The notes under the pieces were generated by a model, which worked only from the letters and a program-made list of their open reading frames with translations, did not search any database and was not told where the DNA came from. A DNA stretch of 6,097 nt from contig PXQL01000034.1 in assembly GCA_003021335.1 (NCBI GenBank), forward strand, positions 1 through 6,097, given 5' to 3'. Numbering within the stretch: the stretch's first letter is position 1; each line of letters opens with the position of its first letter. The position numbers and the translations under genes are program-made. The stretch comes from Halobacteriales archaeon QH_10_67_13 (GTDB taxonomy: Archaea; Halobacteriota; Halobacteria; Halobacteriales; Haloarculaceae). Positions 1 to 5,699 of the stretch are shown here, in pieces.

Positions 1-408
1 CTCCGGCTCCCGGCCGCTAACGGCACGGTCGCCTATACCGCCCCCCGAAGCGGCAAGAGCTTCTCGATCCCAACCTTCGTCGAGGGGAGCCACCGGCTCG
101 ACCTGCCGGGTAACGCTCGCGTGACGATCCCGCTGCTCTCGCAGGTCTCCCCCGACGGGTACGACACCACGGTTCGGGACGACCGGGTCGTGCTCCGGTG
201 GTCCGATCCCGGCGGCGGGCTGTCGGTCCGGTATTACCTGGTGCGGGATCTGTACCTGTTCGGCGGGCTCACCCTCGTGGGGGTGGCGCTCGCCGTCGGC
301 GGTACGGCGTATTACCTGCTCGGGATCCACCGGGCAAAGCAACGGCGCGACGAGGTCGACCTCGATGTCGAGTACGACGACGACGGGCCGCCTCCGGGGA
401 TGCGTTGA
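1..408 (+). CDS. DUF5803-type haloarchaeal membrane-anchored protein, 3' part
   Basis: The reading frame is open to the left edge, so the start lies outside the window; 135 residues and a TGA stop are seen. The visible part has a beta-rich segment (residues 8-78, with AYTAPRSGK and PTFVEGSHRLDLP), then RYYLVRDLYLFGG leading into one transmembrane helix at about residues 84-108. A basic patch (HRAKQRR) follows, then a short acidic tail ending DDDGPPPGMR. From memory this matches the C-terminal half of the DUF5803 family of Halobacteria, about 250 residues with an N-terminal signal or lipobox, an extracellular beta domain, one helix and a conserved GPPPGM-type end. The basic residues after the helix place the tail in the cytoplasm and the beta domain outside. 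Function is unknown. A GTG at 121 is internal and not the start. The CinA-like gene follows 48 nt downstream on the same strand and may be co-transcribed. Confidence 0.8.
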   Translation, partial: LRLPAANGTVAYTAPRSGKSFSIPTFVEGSHRLDLPGNARVTIPLLSQVSPDGYDTTVRDDRVVLRWSDPGGGLSVRYYLVRDLYLFGGLTLVGVALAVGGTAYYLLGIHRAKQRRDEVDLDVEYDDDGPPPGMR

Positions 409-456
409 CGGCCGCGGTCGGCAACCGATCGGTGAGGCTAACCCCACGGAACCCAA

Positions 457-1182
457 ATGAATCGCATGGAGGTCGCGCTGGTGACCGTCGGCGACGAGCT
501 GCTCGCCGGCGAGACGACGAACACGAACGCCGCCTGGCTCGGAAGCCGCCTGACAGACCGCGGGGTCGACATCGAGCGAATCGTCACCGTTCCCGACCAG
601 GTCGGCGAGATAGCCCGCGTCGTCAACGAGGCTCGGGCCGAGTACGACGCCGTGATCGTCACAGGCGGACTCGGGCCCACCCACGACGACGTGACGATGG
701 CCGGCGTCGCGGCCGCGGTCGGCGTCGAACTCGAGGCGAGCGAGGCCGCCCGTCGGTGGATCGCCGAGGAGACCGACTACGAGCCGGCCGACCTGGCCCC
801 CGGCACGACGGAGTTGCCGGCCGGCGCGCGACTGCTCAGAAATCCCGAGGGGGTCGCGCCCGGCTGTGCGATCGAGACCGTCTACGTCCTGCCCGGGCCC
901 CCCAGTGAGATGCAGGCCACCTTCGCGGCGATCGAAGCCGAGTTCGACGGGCAGAGCCGCTACGTCGAGACCGTCGAGACGACCGAACCCGAGAGCGCGC
1001 TCCTCGATCGGGTTGCCGAACTCCGCTCGCGGTTCGACGTCGGCGTCGGGAGCTATCCCGGCGAGACAGTCCGAATCCGGATCGAGTGTCCGGACCCCGA
1101 CCGCGCGGTCGAAGCGGCGACGTGGCTGCGCGAGCGAGTCACGATCCCGGAGAACGCCGACGAGGGAGAGGATCAGCGGTAG
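457..1182 (+). CDS. CinA N-terminal-type (COG1058) molybdopterin-binding-fold protein
   Basis: This 241-residue protein has the MoCF_biosynth fold shared by MoaB/MogA, MoeA and the N-terminal half of CinA. Signatures are VGDELLAGETTNTNAAWL (residues 11-28), VTGGLGPTHDDVT (68-80), NPEGVAPGC (129-137) and LPGPPSEM (145-152). Residues about 166-230 look like the small alpha/beta (KH-like) domain that follows in CinA proteins. The C-terminal nicotinamide-nucleotide deamidase domain of bacterial CinA is absent, as is usual for archaeal stand-alone members of 230-260 residues. CinA N-domains are linked to ADP-ribose/nucleotide pyrophosphatase activity; the substrate here is not known. The start is uncertain: ATG 457 gives MNRMEVALV, while ATG 466 gives MEVALVTVGDE, which fits the usual N-terminus of relatives equally well. 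I see no convincing TATA box or Shine-Dalgarno in the 48-nt gap upstream, so readthrough from the DUF5803 gene is plausible. Its 3' end overlaps the convergent small gene by 10 nt. Confidence 0.9.
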   Translation: MNRMEVALVTVGDELLAGETTNTNAAWLGSRLTDRGVDIERIVTVPDQVGEIARVVNEARAEYDAVIVTGGLGPTHDDVTMAGVAAAVGVELEASEAARRWIAEETDYEPADLAPGTTELPAGARLLRNPEGVAPGCAIETVYVLPGPPSEMQATFAAIEAEFDGQSRYVETVETTEPESALLDRVAELRSRFDVGVGSYPGETVRIRIECPDPDRAVEAATWLRERVTIPENADEGEDQR

Positions 1183-1298
1183 AACCGGCGCAGCCACAGC
1201 GCCGTCAACGCGATCCCGCCGAAGAGTACGGCCCAGGCCGCGGCGTCGACGACCCCCGCGTCGATTCCGACCTGGGTCGCGTTCGCGACCGTCGGCAT
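1173..1298 (-). CDS. 41-residue single-pass membrane protein, hypothetical
   Basis: Read on the minus strand from CAT 1296-1298, the frame gives a 41-residue protein beginning MPTVANATQVGIDAG and ending WLRRFYR before a TGA (1173-1175). Residues about 16-36 form one uninterrupted hydrophobic helix containing two Trp, and the cluster RRFYR follows at once. That arrangement predicts an outside N-terminus and a cytoplasmic C-terminus. A TATA-like box (CATTATTT on the minus strand, 1320-1327) lies about 25 nt upstream of the ATG, the right place for a leaderless haloarchaeal transcript. The frame overlaps the CinA-like gene by 10 nt, tail to tail, and is divergent from the kinase gene. I do not recognise a named family. 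The gene is real rather than chance if the promoter placement, the Trp/Gly/Ala-rich helix and the basic tail are taken together, but conservation is untested here. Confidence 0.72.
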   Translation of the reverse strand: MPTVANATQVGIDAGVVDAAAWAVLFGGIALTALWLRRFYR

Positions 1299-1319
1299 AC
1301 CCTCCGCTGACACCCCCCG

Positions 1320-1327
1320 AAATAATG
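1320..1327 (-). promoter_or_regulatory. TATA-like box of the 41-residue membrane protein gene
   Basis: The minus strand reads CATTATTT, the only AT-rich octamer between the two divergent genes on this side. Its centre lies about 25 nt upstream of the ATG at 1298, so transcription would begin at or next to the start codon, as in most haloarchaeal leaderless genes. No Shine-Dalgarno is needed or seen. Confidence 0.6.
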
Positions 1328-1362
1328 CGTTCCGGTTCGCCCCGTCTCCACGTGTCGGGCCG

Positions 1363-1369
1363 CTTTTGG
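1363..1369 (+). promoter_or_regulatory. TATA-like box of the COG3199 kinase gene
   Basis: CTTTTGG sits in otherwise GC-rich DNA, with its centre 26 nt upstream of the ATG at 1392. This is the spacing expected for a leaderless haloarchaeal promoter. The same CTTTTG core precedes the metallo-beta-lactamase gene at nearly the same distance. Confidence 0.55.
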
Positions 1370-1391
1370 ACGGTCCGGCCGTACCCGTAAT

Positions 1392-2465
1392 ATGCGCCGG
1401 ATCGGCCTCGTTGTCAACCCGATTGCCGGAATGGGCGGGCGCGTCGGACTCAAAGGTACCGACGGAAAGGTAGCGGAGGCCCGCAGCCGCGGCGCCGAAC
1501 CCAGAGCACCCGAACGTGCGGAGGCCGCCCTCTCGGCCTTATTCGAGGTCGTCGATCCGGCGGAGGTCGAGCTGATGACCGTTGACGGCGAGATGGGCGT
1601 GGCGCCGGCCCGCGCGGCTGGCTTCTCACCGACCGTACTCTCTCACCCCGATGAGCCGACGACGGCGGCCGACACCGAGCACGCGGTCCGGGCGTTCTGC
1701 GAGCGCGGCGTCGATCTCGTCTTGTTCGTCGGCGGGGACGGTACCGCCGTCGACGTGGCCGCGGCCCTTCCCGAGACGGGCGGGCCGCCGGTGTTGGGCG
1801 TTCCCGCGGGGGTGAAAGTGTACTCCGGGGTCTTTGCCGTCCGACCGGCCGAAGCCGGCCGGATCGCCGGGACCGTTACCGAGACCGAGCCCGCCGAGAT
1901 CAACGACATCGACGAGGATGCCTTCCGGGGCGGTGAGGTCGAAACCGAGCTCCGCGCGGTCGTCGAGACCCCCGTCGACGACCGGCGTCAGGACACCAAA
2001 CAGCTCGCCGGCGGCAGCGTCGCCGGACTCGCGGCGGGGGTCGCGGCCGAGGTCGACCCCGAGCGAACGTACGTTCTCGGCCCCGGCTCGACGGTCGGGG
2101 CAGTCACCGAGGAGTTGGGCGTCTCGGGAACCGCCCTCGGAGTTGACGCGTACAGAGACGGGAGTATCGTCGTCACCGACGCGAGCGAACGGGAGATCCT
2201 CGACGCGATCGACGGCGACCCCGATCCGGTGGTGATCGTCTCGCCGACCGGCGGACAGGGCTTTGTGTTCGGCCGCGGCAACCAGCAGATCTCACCGCCG
2301 GTGATCGAGGCCGCGACAGTCGAGGTGATCGCCTCCCGGCGCAAGCTCGAGGAGACCGGCGCGCTCCGAGTCGACACCGGCGACCCGGCCCTCGACGAGG
2401 AGCTTCGCGGCTGGCACCAGGTTCGCGTCGGCCGGTTCGAGCGCCGACTCGTCGAGATTGTTTAG
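1392..2465 (+). CDS. ATP-NAD/AcoX kinase family protein (COG3199)
   Basis: The 357-residue protein belongs to the NAD-kinase superfamily. It opens with VVNPIAGMGGRVGLKGTDG (residues 7-25), the signature of the COG3199/AcoX branch, and carries the nucleotide-binding GGDGT motif at 114-118 with GVPAGVKVYSGVFAV following (136-150). A second conserved block, SPTGGQGFVFGRGNQQISP, lies at 284-302. About 360 residues is normal for this branch and longer than the roughly 280 of canonical archaeal NadK, so this is likely a paralogue and not the housekeeping NAD kinase. Its phosphoryl acceptor is unknown; ATP or polyphosphate as donor is inferred from the fold. The ATG at 1392 is chosen because the conserved MRRIGLVVNP begins there and a TATA-like box sits 26 nt upstream. 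The gene has its own promoter, is divergent from the 41-residue gene, and meets the GNAT gene tail to tail with a 4-nt overlap. Confidence 0.9.
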   Translation: MRRIGLVVNPIAGMGGRVGLKGTDGKVAEARSRGAEPRAPERAEAALSALFEVVDPAEVELMTVDGEMGVAPARAAGFSPTVLSHPDEPTTAADTEHAVRAFCERGVDLVLFVGGDGTAVDVAAALPETGGPPVLGVPAGVKVYSGVFAVRPAEAGRIAGTVTETEPAEINDIDEDAFRGGEVETELRAVVETPVDDRRQDTKQLAGGSVAGLAAGVAAEVDPERTYVLGPGSTVGAVTEELGVSGTALGVDAYRDGSIVVTDASEREILDAIDGDPDPVVIVSPTGGQGFVFGRGNQQISPPVIEAATVEVIASRRKLEETGALRVDTGDPALDEELRGWHQVRVGRFERRLVEIV

Positions 2466-3385
2466 TCCCGGTAATCGGTGGTGAGATCCGCCGCGAGGAC
2501 GAAATCTGGGTTCTCGGCCGGCCGGATCCGGCAGGCGGCGCCGTCGCTGACGTGTCGGGCCGTCTCTGGGACTAACACCCGCGTCCGGTCGGCCCCGATC
2601 GACATCGCGTCGGCCGCGATCGCTCCGAACAGCTCTCTCGCAGCCGGGAGTCCCTCCCAGGCGGCGACGCCGTACTCCGCGCCGGTCTCGCCCTCGCTGT
2701 TGTACGTTCGCGTCCGGTAGCTCAGCCCCTGGCACCCACGATCGTCGGTCACGGTCAACAGTGCGGTCTCCTCGGCGGCGGTCGCGAGGGTCTCTTGGGT
2801 CAGCTCGCGGAGCGCCCAGGTTTCCTCGGGGTCGAGCGCGAGCCCATGGAGTCGCCTGTGAGCTTCGCTCTCCCGCCAGCACGTCCAGGCGGCGACCGGG
2901 TCCGTGGTCGCCGTTAGATCGCCGGTCTCCCCGGCGGACCCGCCGCCCGACGCGTCAGGGTCTGGATCCACGTGGAGCCACCGAAACTCCGTCGCGGGCT
3001 CGAACCCCGCTGTCCGCGAGAGCCCAAGCCCCGCCCGGTTCCAGGAAAACACCATGTTCCGAGCCACGACCGCATCCCGGTCGCGGGCCCAGTCGAACAG
3101 CGCGTGTGTGAGCGTCGTTCCGATTCCCGCGCTGCGGTACGTCGGGTTGACGCGCATCCCCTGTGTCCAGGCCTCCCGCTCCGAGAGCATCACCGCCTGT
3201 GCGATCCCGGCGAGCTCCTCGTTTGAGCCCTCGGGGTCCGCGACGAGTGTGTGTCTGTGCTCGCCCTCGATCCAGTCGTGGTACACATCGGGAATGTAAT
3301 CGTCCCCGTCCCAGGTCGAACTCGTAAACGCCGTCACCGCGTCGTAGTCGTCGTGAGTCGCCTCTCTGAGCTCGACCGCGGTCAT
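2462..3385 (-). CDS. GNAT family N-acetyltransferase with long C-terminal domain
   Basis: This 307-residue protein has an N-terminal GNAT domain at residues 4-138. Acetyl-CoA-binding motif A is visible as VNPTYRSAGIGTTL (79-92; RSAGIG is the Q/RxxGxG/A pyrophosphate loop), and motif B as SWNRAGLGLSRTAGFEP (114-130). A Gly/Ser/Asp linker (about 139-165) then joins a second domain of some 140 residues (HRRLHGLALDPEETW near 177-190, ETARHVSDGA near 274-283). That domain may be a degenerate second GNAT fold, but it lacks a clear motif A. GNAT enzymes transfer acetyl from acetyl-CoA to amines; the acceptor here is unknown. An in-frame upstream ATG at 3475 would add 30 Arg-rich residues from inside gatD. 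ATG 3385 is preferred because it overlaps the gatD stop as ATGA (3382-3385), a translational-coupling arrangement, and because the GNAT fold starts there. No separate promoter is seen, so it is probably second gene of a gatD operon. Confidence 0.9.
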   Translation of the reverse strand: MTAVELREATHDDYDAVTAFTSSTWDGDDYIPDVYHDWIEGEHRHTLVADPEGSNEELAGIAQAVMLSEREAWTQGMRVNPTYRSAGIGTTLTHALFDWARDRDAVVARNMVFSWNRAGLGLSRTAGFEPATEFRWLHVDPDPDASGGGSAGETGDLTATTDPVAAWTCWRESEAHRRLHGLALDPEETWALRELTQETLATAAEETALLTVTDDRGCQGLSYRTRTYNSEGETGAEYGVAAWEGLPAARELFGAIAADAMSIGADRTRVLVPETARHVSDGAACRIRPAENPDFVLAADLTTDYRD

Positions 3386-4632
3386 CGAACCGGGACCGAC
3401 CGCTCGGTCAGCTCGCCCGCGAGCGGCGTCTGCATCGCCTCGGCGACCGGCTCCTCGGCGTTCGCGAGCACCCACATCAGCTTGACCATCGCCGTTCCCG
3501 GGAGCATGTTCTCGCCCTCGATCACGCCGGCCTCGAGCAGGTCCCGGCCAGTGTCATAAACCCGATCGCACACCCGGCCGTCGAGACACTGGCTGGTCAT
3601 CACGACCCGCGTTCCGTCCTCGATCAGCCCGGCGAGCTCGGGAATCCAGTCGGTGGTGACGTGTCCCAGGCCCGTCCCCTCGATCACGAATCCGGCGCTG
3701 TCGCCGACCGCTCGCAGTTGCTCGATCGACGCCCCCGGCGTGTACTTGACCAGCTCGACGTCGGTCTCGAGGCCAGCGGCGAGTTCTGGGTCGGTCTCCC
3801 CGCGTCGGTCGTGCTCCCGACGGAACCGAACCTCGCGGGACTCGTAGTCGACCTCGCCCAGCGGCGCGGCGCCGACCGTCTCGAAGGCGTCCCGCCGGGA
3901 GGTGTGGTTCTTGCGCGCCCTGGTCGCGCGGTGAAGGGCCGCCCGCCTGTCTGATTCGTTCGCGTGCATGCAGATCAACACCTCGGCACAGTCGCTTTTG
4001 GCGGCCGCGATGGCGCTGACCGCGTTGAGGACGTTATCCGAGGAGGGCCGGTCGGCCGAGCGCTGGCTGCCGGTGAACACGATCGGGACGGGCGTCTCGA
4101 GCATGAACGCGACCGCGCTCGCGGTGAACTGCATCGTGTCGGTTCCGTGCATGACGACCACCCCGTCGGCCCCCGCCGCGATCTCCTCGCGGATCGCCCG
4201 CGCCAGGTCCTGCCAGACCGACGGCGTCATGTTCTCGGAGAGGATGTTCGCGACGACCCGGCCGCGGTAGTTTGCCAGCCCGGTCAGCTCCGGGACCGCC
4301 CGCAGGATGTCCTCGGCGTCGAACTGCGCGGTCACCGCGCCGGTCCGGTAATCGACCGTCGAGGCGATCGTCCCGCCGGTCGAAATCAGCGCGATCGTCG
4401 GCAGGTCTTCGTCGAAGGTCACCGTCGAGTCGGCCCCGGCTCCGGTCCCGCCGCCGGCGACCTTGTGGGCGCCCGACTCGAGCACTTCGACGGTCGCCTC
4501 CGTCCGGTCGAGCCCGACGTTGTACCCGCTTGGGAGTTTCACGACGAGCTGTTCCGTCGTCGAGGAGGGCAACACGACCCCCTCGTAGGTCTGCTCGCCG
4601 CGCTCGACGCGTACCCGGTCGCCCTCGTTCAT
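3382..4632 (-). CDS. gatD: Glutamyl-tRNA(Gln) amidotransferase subunit D
   Basis: GatD is the glutaminase subunit of the archaeal GatDE enzyme, which converts Glu-tRNA(Gln) to Gln-tRNA(Gln) in the cytoplasm by delivering glutamine-derived ammonia to GatE. The 416-residue length is normal. Residues 1-55 form the small beta-rich GatD N-terminal domain (MNEGDRVRVERGEQTYEGVV), then a Gly-rich linker (56-75) leads to an L-asparaginase-type domain. Catalytic elements are intact: STGGTIAS with the nucleophile-type Thr88, MHGTDTM with Thr164/Asp165, TGSQRSADRPSSDN (187-200), and KNHTSRRDAF with Lys241. The HTSRRDAF stretch and the N-terminal domain separate GatD from plain asparaginases. gatE is not in the window, so the partner must be encoded elsewhere. 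The stop codon overlaps the start of the GNAT gene, and the gene is divergent from the metallo-beta-lactamase gene with an 86-nt shared upstream region. A TATA-like ATTCAAG lies about 28 nt upstream of the ATG. Confidence 0.97.
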   Translation of the reverse strand: MNEGDRVRVERGEQTYEGVVLPSSTTEQLVVKLPSGYNVGLDRTEATVEVLESGAHKVAGGGTGAGADSTVTFDEDLPTIALISTGGTIASTVDYRTGAVTAQFDAEDILRAVPELTGLANYRGRVVANILSENMTPSVWQDLARAIREEIAAGADGVVVMHGTDTMQFTASAVAFMLETPVPIVFTGSQRSADRPSSDNVLNAVSAIAAAKSDCAEVLICMHANESDRRAALHRATRARKNHTSRRDAFETVGAAPLGEVDYESREVRFRREHDRRGETDPELAAGLETDVELVKYTPGASIEQLRAVGDSAGFVIEGTGLGHVTTDWIPELAGLIEDGTRVVMTSQCLDGRVCDRVYDTGRDLLEAGVIEGENMLPGTAMVKLMWVLANAEEPVAEAMQTPLAGELTERSVPVR

Positions 4633-4645
4633 GCTCTCGGATACC

Positions 4646-4657
4646 GACCGTCCGGTC
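4646..4657. repeat. Short inverted repeat upstream of gatD
   Basis: GACCG (4646-4650) and CGGTC (4653-4657) are perfect 5-nt arms around a 2-nt centre. The element lies 14-25 nt upstream of the gatD ATG, directly next to its possible TATA-like box, where a bound regulator would block transcription start. In DNA this GC-rich a 5+5 repeat can arise by chance. Confidence 0.3.
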
Positions 4658-4663
4658 TTGAAT
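4657..4663 (-). promoter_or_regulatory. Possible TATA-like box of gatD
   Basis: The minus strand reads ATTCAAG with its centre about 28 nt upstream of the gatD ATG (4632). It is a weaker match than the other boxes in this window, but no better AT-rich element lies at the right distance. The next candidate, CAAAAG at 4689-4694, is about 60 nt away and is better assigned to the divergent gene. Confidence 0.3.
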
Positions 4664-4687
4664 CCATCCCTCCCCGCCGACCGCGGG

Positions 4688-4694
4688 ACTTTTG
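4688..4694 (+). promoter_or_regulatory. TATA-like box of the metallo-beta-lactamase gene
   Basis: ACTTTTG lies with its centre about 28 nt upstream of GTG 4719, so the transcript would start close to that codon. The box decides the start. The in-frame TTG at 4692 overlaps the box itself and could not be inside a leaderless message. Confidence 0.55.
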
Positions 4695-4718
4695 CCCCGT
4701 CGCCGGACCGATACGTGT

Positions 4719-5693
4719 GTGAACGTCGACCGCATCGCGCTCTCGAACCAGACCTTCGAGGGGCAGAACAACGCCTACCTGCTCGCCGGCGCCGAGACCG
4801 CCCTGATCGACACCGGCGACGGCACCGCAGAGACAGCCGAAGCCCTGGCGGCCGCCCTCGCCGACCGCGGGATCGAGTTCGCCGACGTCGACCGGGTGTT
4901 ACTCACCCACTGGCACGGCGATCACCGCGGCCTCGCGGGTCGGATCCAGGCGGCCGGCGGCGCGACGGTACACGCACGCCCGGCGGACGCGGACCTCGTC
5001 GCCGGCAACGCGGACGCCTGGCGGGCCCTCGAGCGGCTGTACTACCGGCTGTTCGAGCGGTGGGGGATGCCCCGAGATAAGCAGGCGGCGGTCGCGTCGG
5101 TCTTTTCATCGATGGCCTGGACCGACGAATCGCCGACGGTCACGCCGATCAGTCCCGGCGACCGACTCCGGGTCGGCGACCGCACCCTCGAGGTCGTCCC
5201 GGCGCCCGGCCACACCGCCGGCTCCTGTCTGTTCGCGACCGACGACGGCGAGGCCCTGACCGGCGACGCGTTGCTCCCGACCTACACCCCGAACGTCGGC
5301 GGCGCAGACGTTCGCCTCGACGGAGCCCTCGCCGCGTATCTTAATACGCTCGAAGCGATCGAGGCCGCCGGATACGACCGAGCCTGGCCGGGCCACCGCG
5401 CGCCGATCGATGACCCCGCCTTGCGGGCCGCGGAGATCCGAGAGCACCACGAGCAGCGGGCCTACCGGGTCCTCGCGGCGCTCGATCGGCTCGGCCCGAG
5501 CAACGCCTGGACGATCAGTGCCGAGTTGTTCGGAGAGCTCGAGAACATCCACATCCTGCACGGCCCCGGGGAGGCTGCTGCCCACCTGAACCACCTCGCC
5601 GCGGCCGGCGCCGTCGCACGCGACGAGAACACGTACCGCCTCGCCGTCGACGCCGACGCGCTCGCGGCGGCAGACGGTCGGTGGGCGCTCTGA
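4719..5693 (+). CDS. Metallo-beta-lactamase-fold hydrolase with C-terminal winged helix (LACTB2-like)
   Basis: From GTG 4719 the protein is 324 residues. The metal-binding set of the MBL superfamily is complete: THWHGDH (His64, His66, Asp68, His69), APGHTAG (His165), TGDALL (Asp183) and WPGHRAP (His226), so a dinuclear, probably zinc, active site is expected. Residues about 240-305 (EIREHHEQRAYRVLAALDRL, then AAAHLNHLAAAGAVARDENTYRL) look like the winged-helix tail found in LACTB2-like proteins, giving the order MBL then wHTH. Family members include hydroxyacylglutathione-hydrolase-like enzymes and the LACTB2 endoribonuclease; the substrate here cannot be decided. An upstream TTG at 4692 would add nine Arg-rich residues but falls on the TATA-like box, so GTG 4719 is preferred. 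The gene is divergent from gatD and ends 6 nt before the end of the convergent 54-residue gene. Confidence 0.9.
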   Translation: MNVDRIALSNQTFEGQNNAYLLAGAETALIDTGDGTAETAEALAAALADRGIEFADVDRVLLTHWHGDHRGLAGRIQAAGGATVHARPADADLVAGNADAWRALERLYYRLFERWGMPRDKQAAVASVFSSMAWTDESPTVTPISPGDRLRVGDRTLEVVPAPGHTAGSCLFATDDGEALTGDALLPTYTPNVGGADVRLDGALAAYLNTLEAIEAAGYDRAWPGHRAPIDDPALRAAEIREHHEQRAYRVLAALDRLGPSNAWTISAELFGELENIHILHGPGEAAAHLNHLAAAGAVARDENTYRLAVDADALAAADGRWAL

Positions 5694-5699
5694 CCGTCG

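Noticed and set aside
431..437. GGTGAGG upstream of the CinA-like gene as a Shine-Dalgarno
   Set aside because: It is about 19 nt from the first ATG and 28 nt from the second, too far for a normal ribosome binding site, and the match is poor.
198..908. A 236-codon plus-strand open frame
   Set aside because: It is extremely Arg-rich, runs across the DUF5803 stop and the CinA-like gene in another frame, and has no domain; a shadow frame in GC-rich DNA.
1205..1453. An 82-codon minus-strand open frame between the CinA-like and kinase genes
   Set aside because: It starts inside the kinase gene, is Arg/Pro-rich, and conflicts with the better supported 41-residue frame on the same strand.
3386..3475. 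A 30-residue N-terminal extension of the GNAT protein
   Set aside because: The extra residues are Arg/Gly/Ala-rich, lie entirely within gatD, and the ATG overlapping the gatD stop fits both the domain start and operon coupling.
4692..4718. TTG start for the metallo-beta-lactamase protein
   Set aside because: It falls on the TATA-like box and adds only Arg-rich residues before the conserved N-terminus; GTG 4719 is better placed.
3964..4722. A 252-codon plus-strand open frame antisense to gatD
   Set aside because: Composition is the low-complexity His/Arg/Asp/Gly pattern expected opposite a haloarchaeal gene, and gatD on the other strand has intact catalytic motifs.
4034..4771. A 245-codon minus-strand open frame over the 5' half of gatD
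   Set aside because: It is Arg/Gly/Asp-rich, in the wrong frame relative to gatD, and crosses the divergent promoter region.
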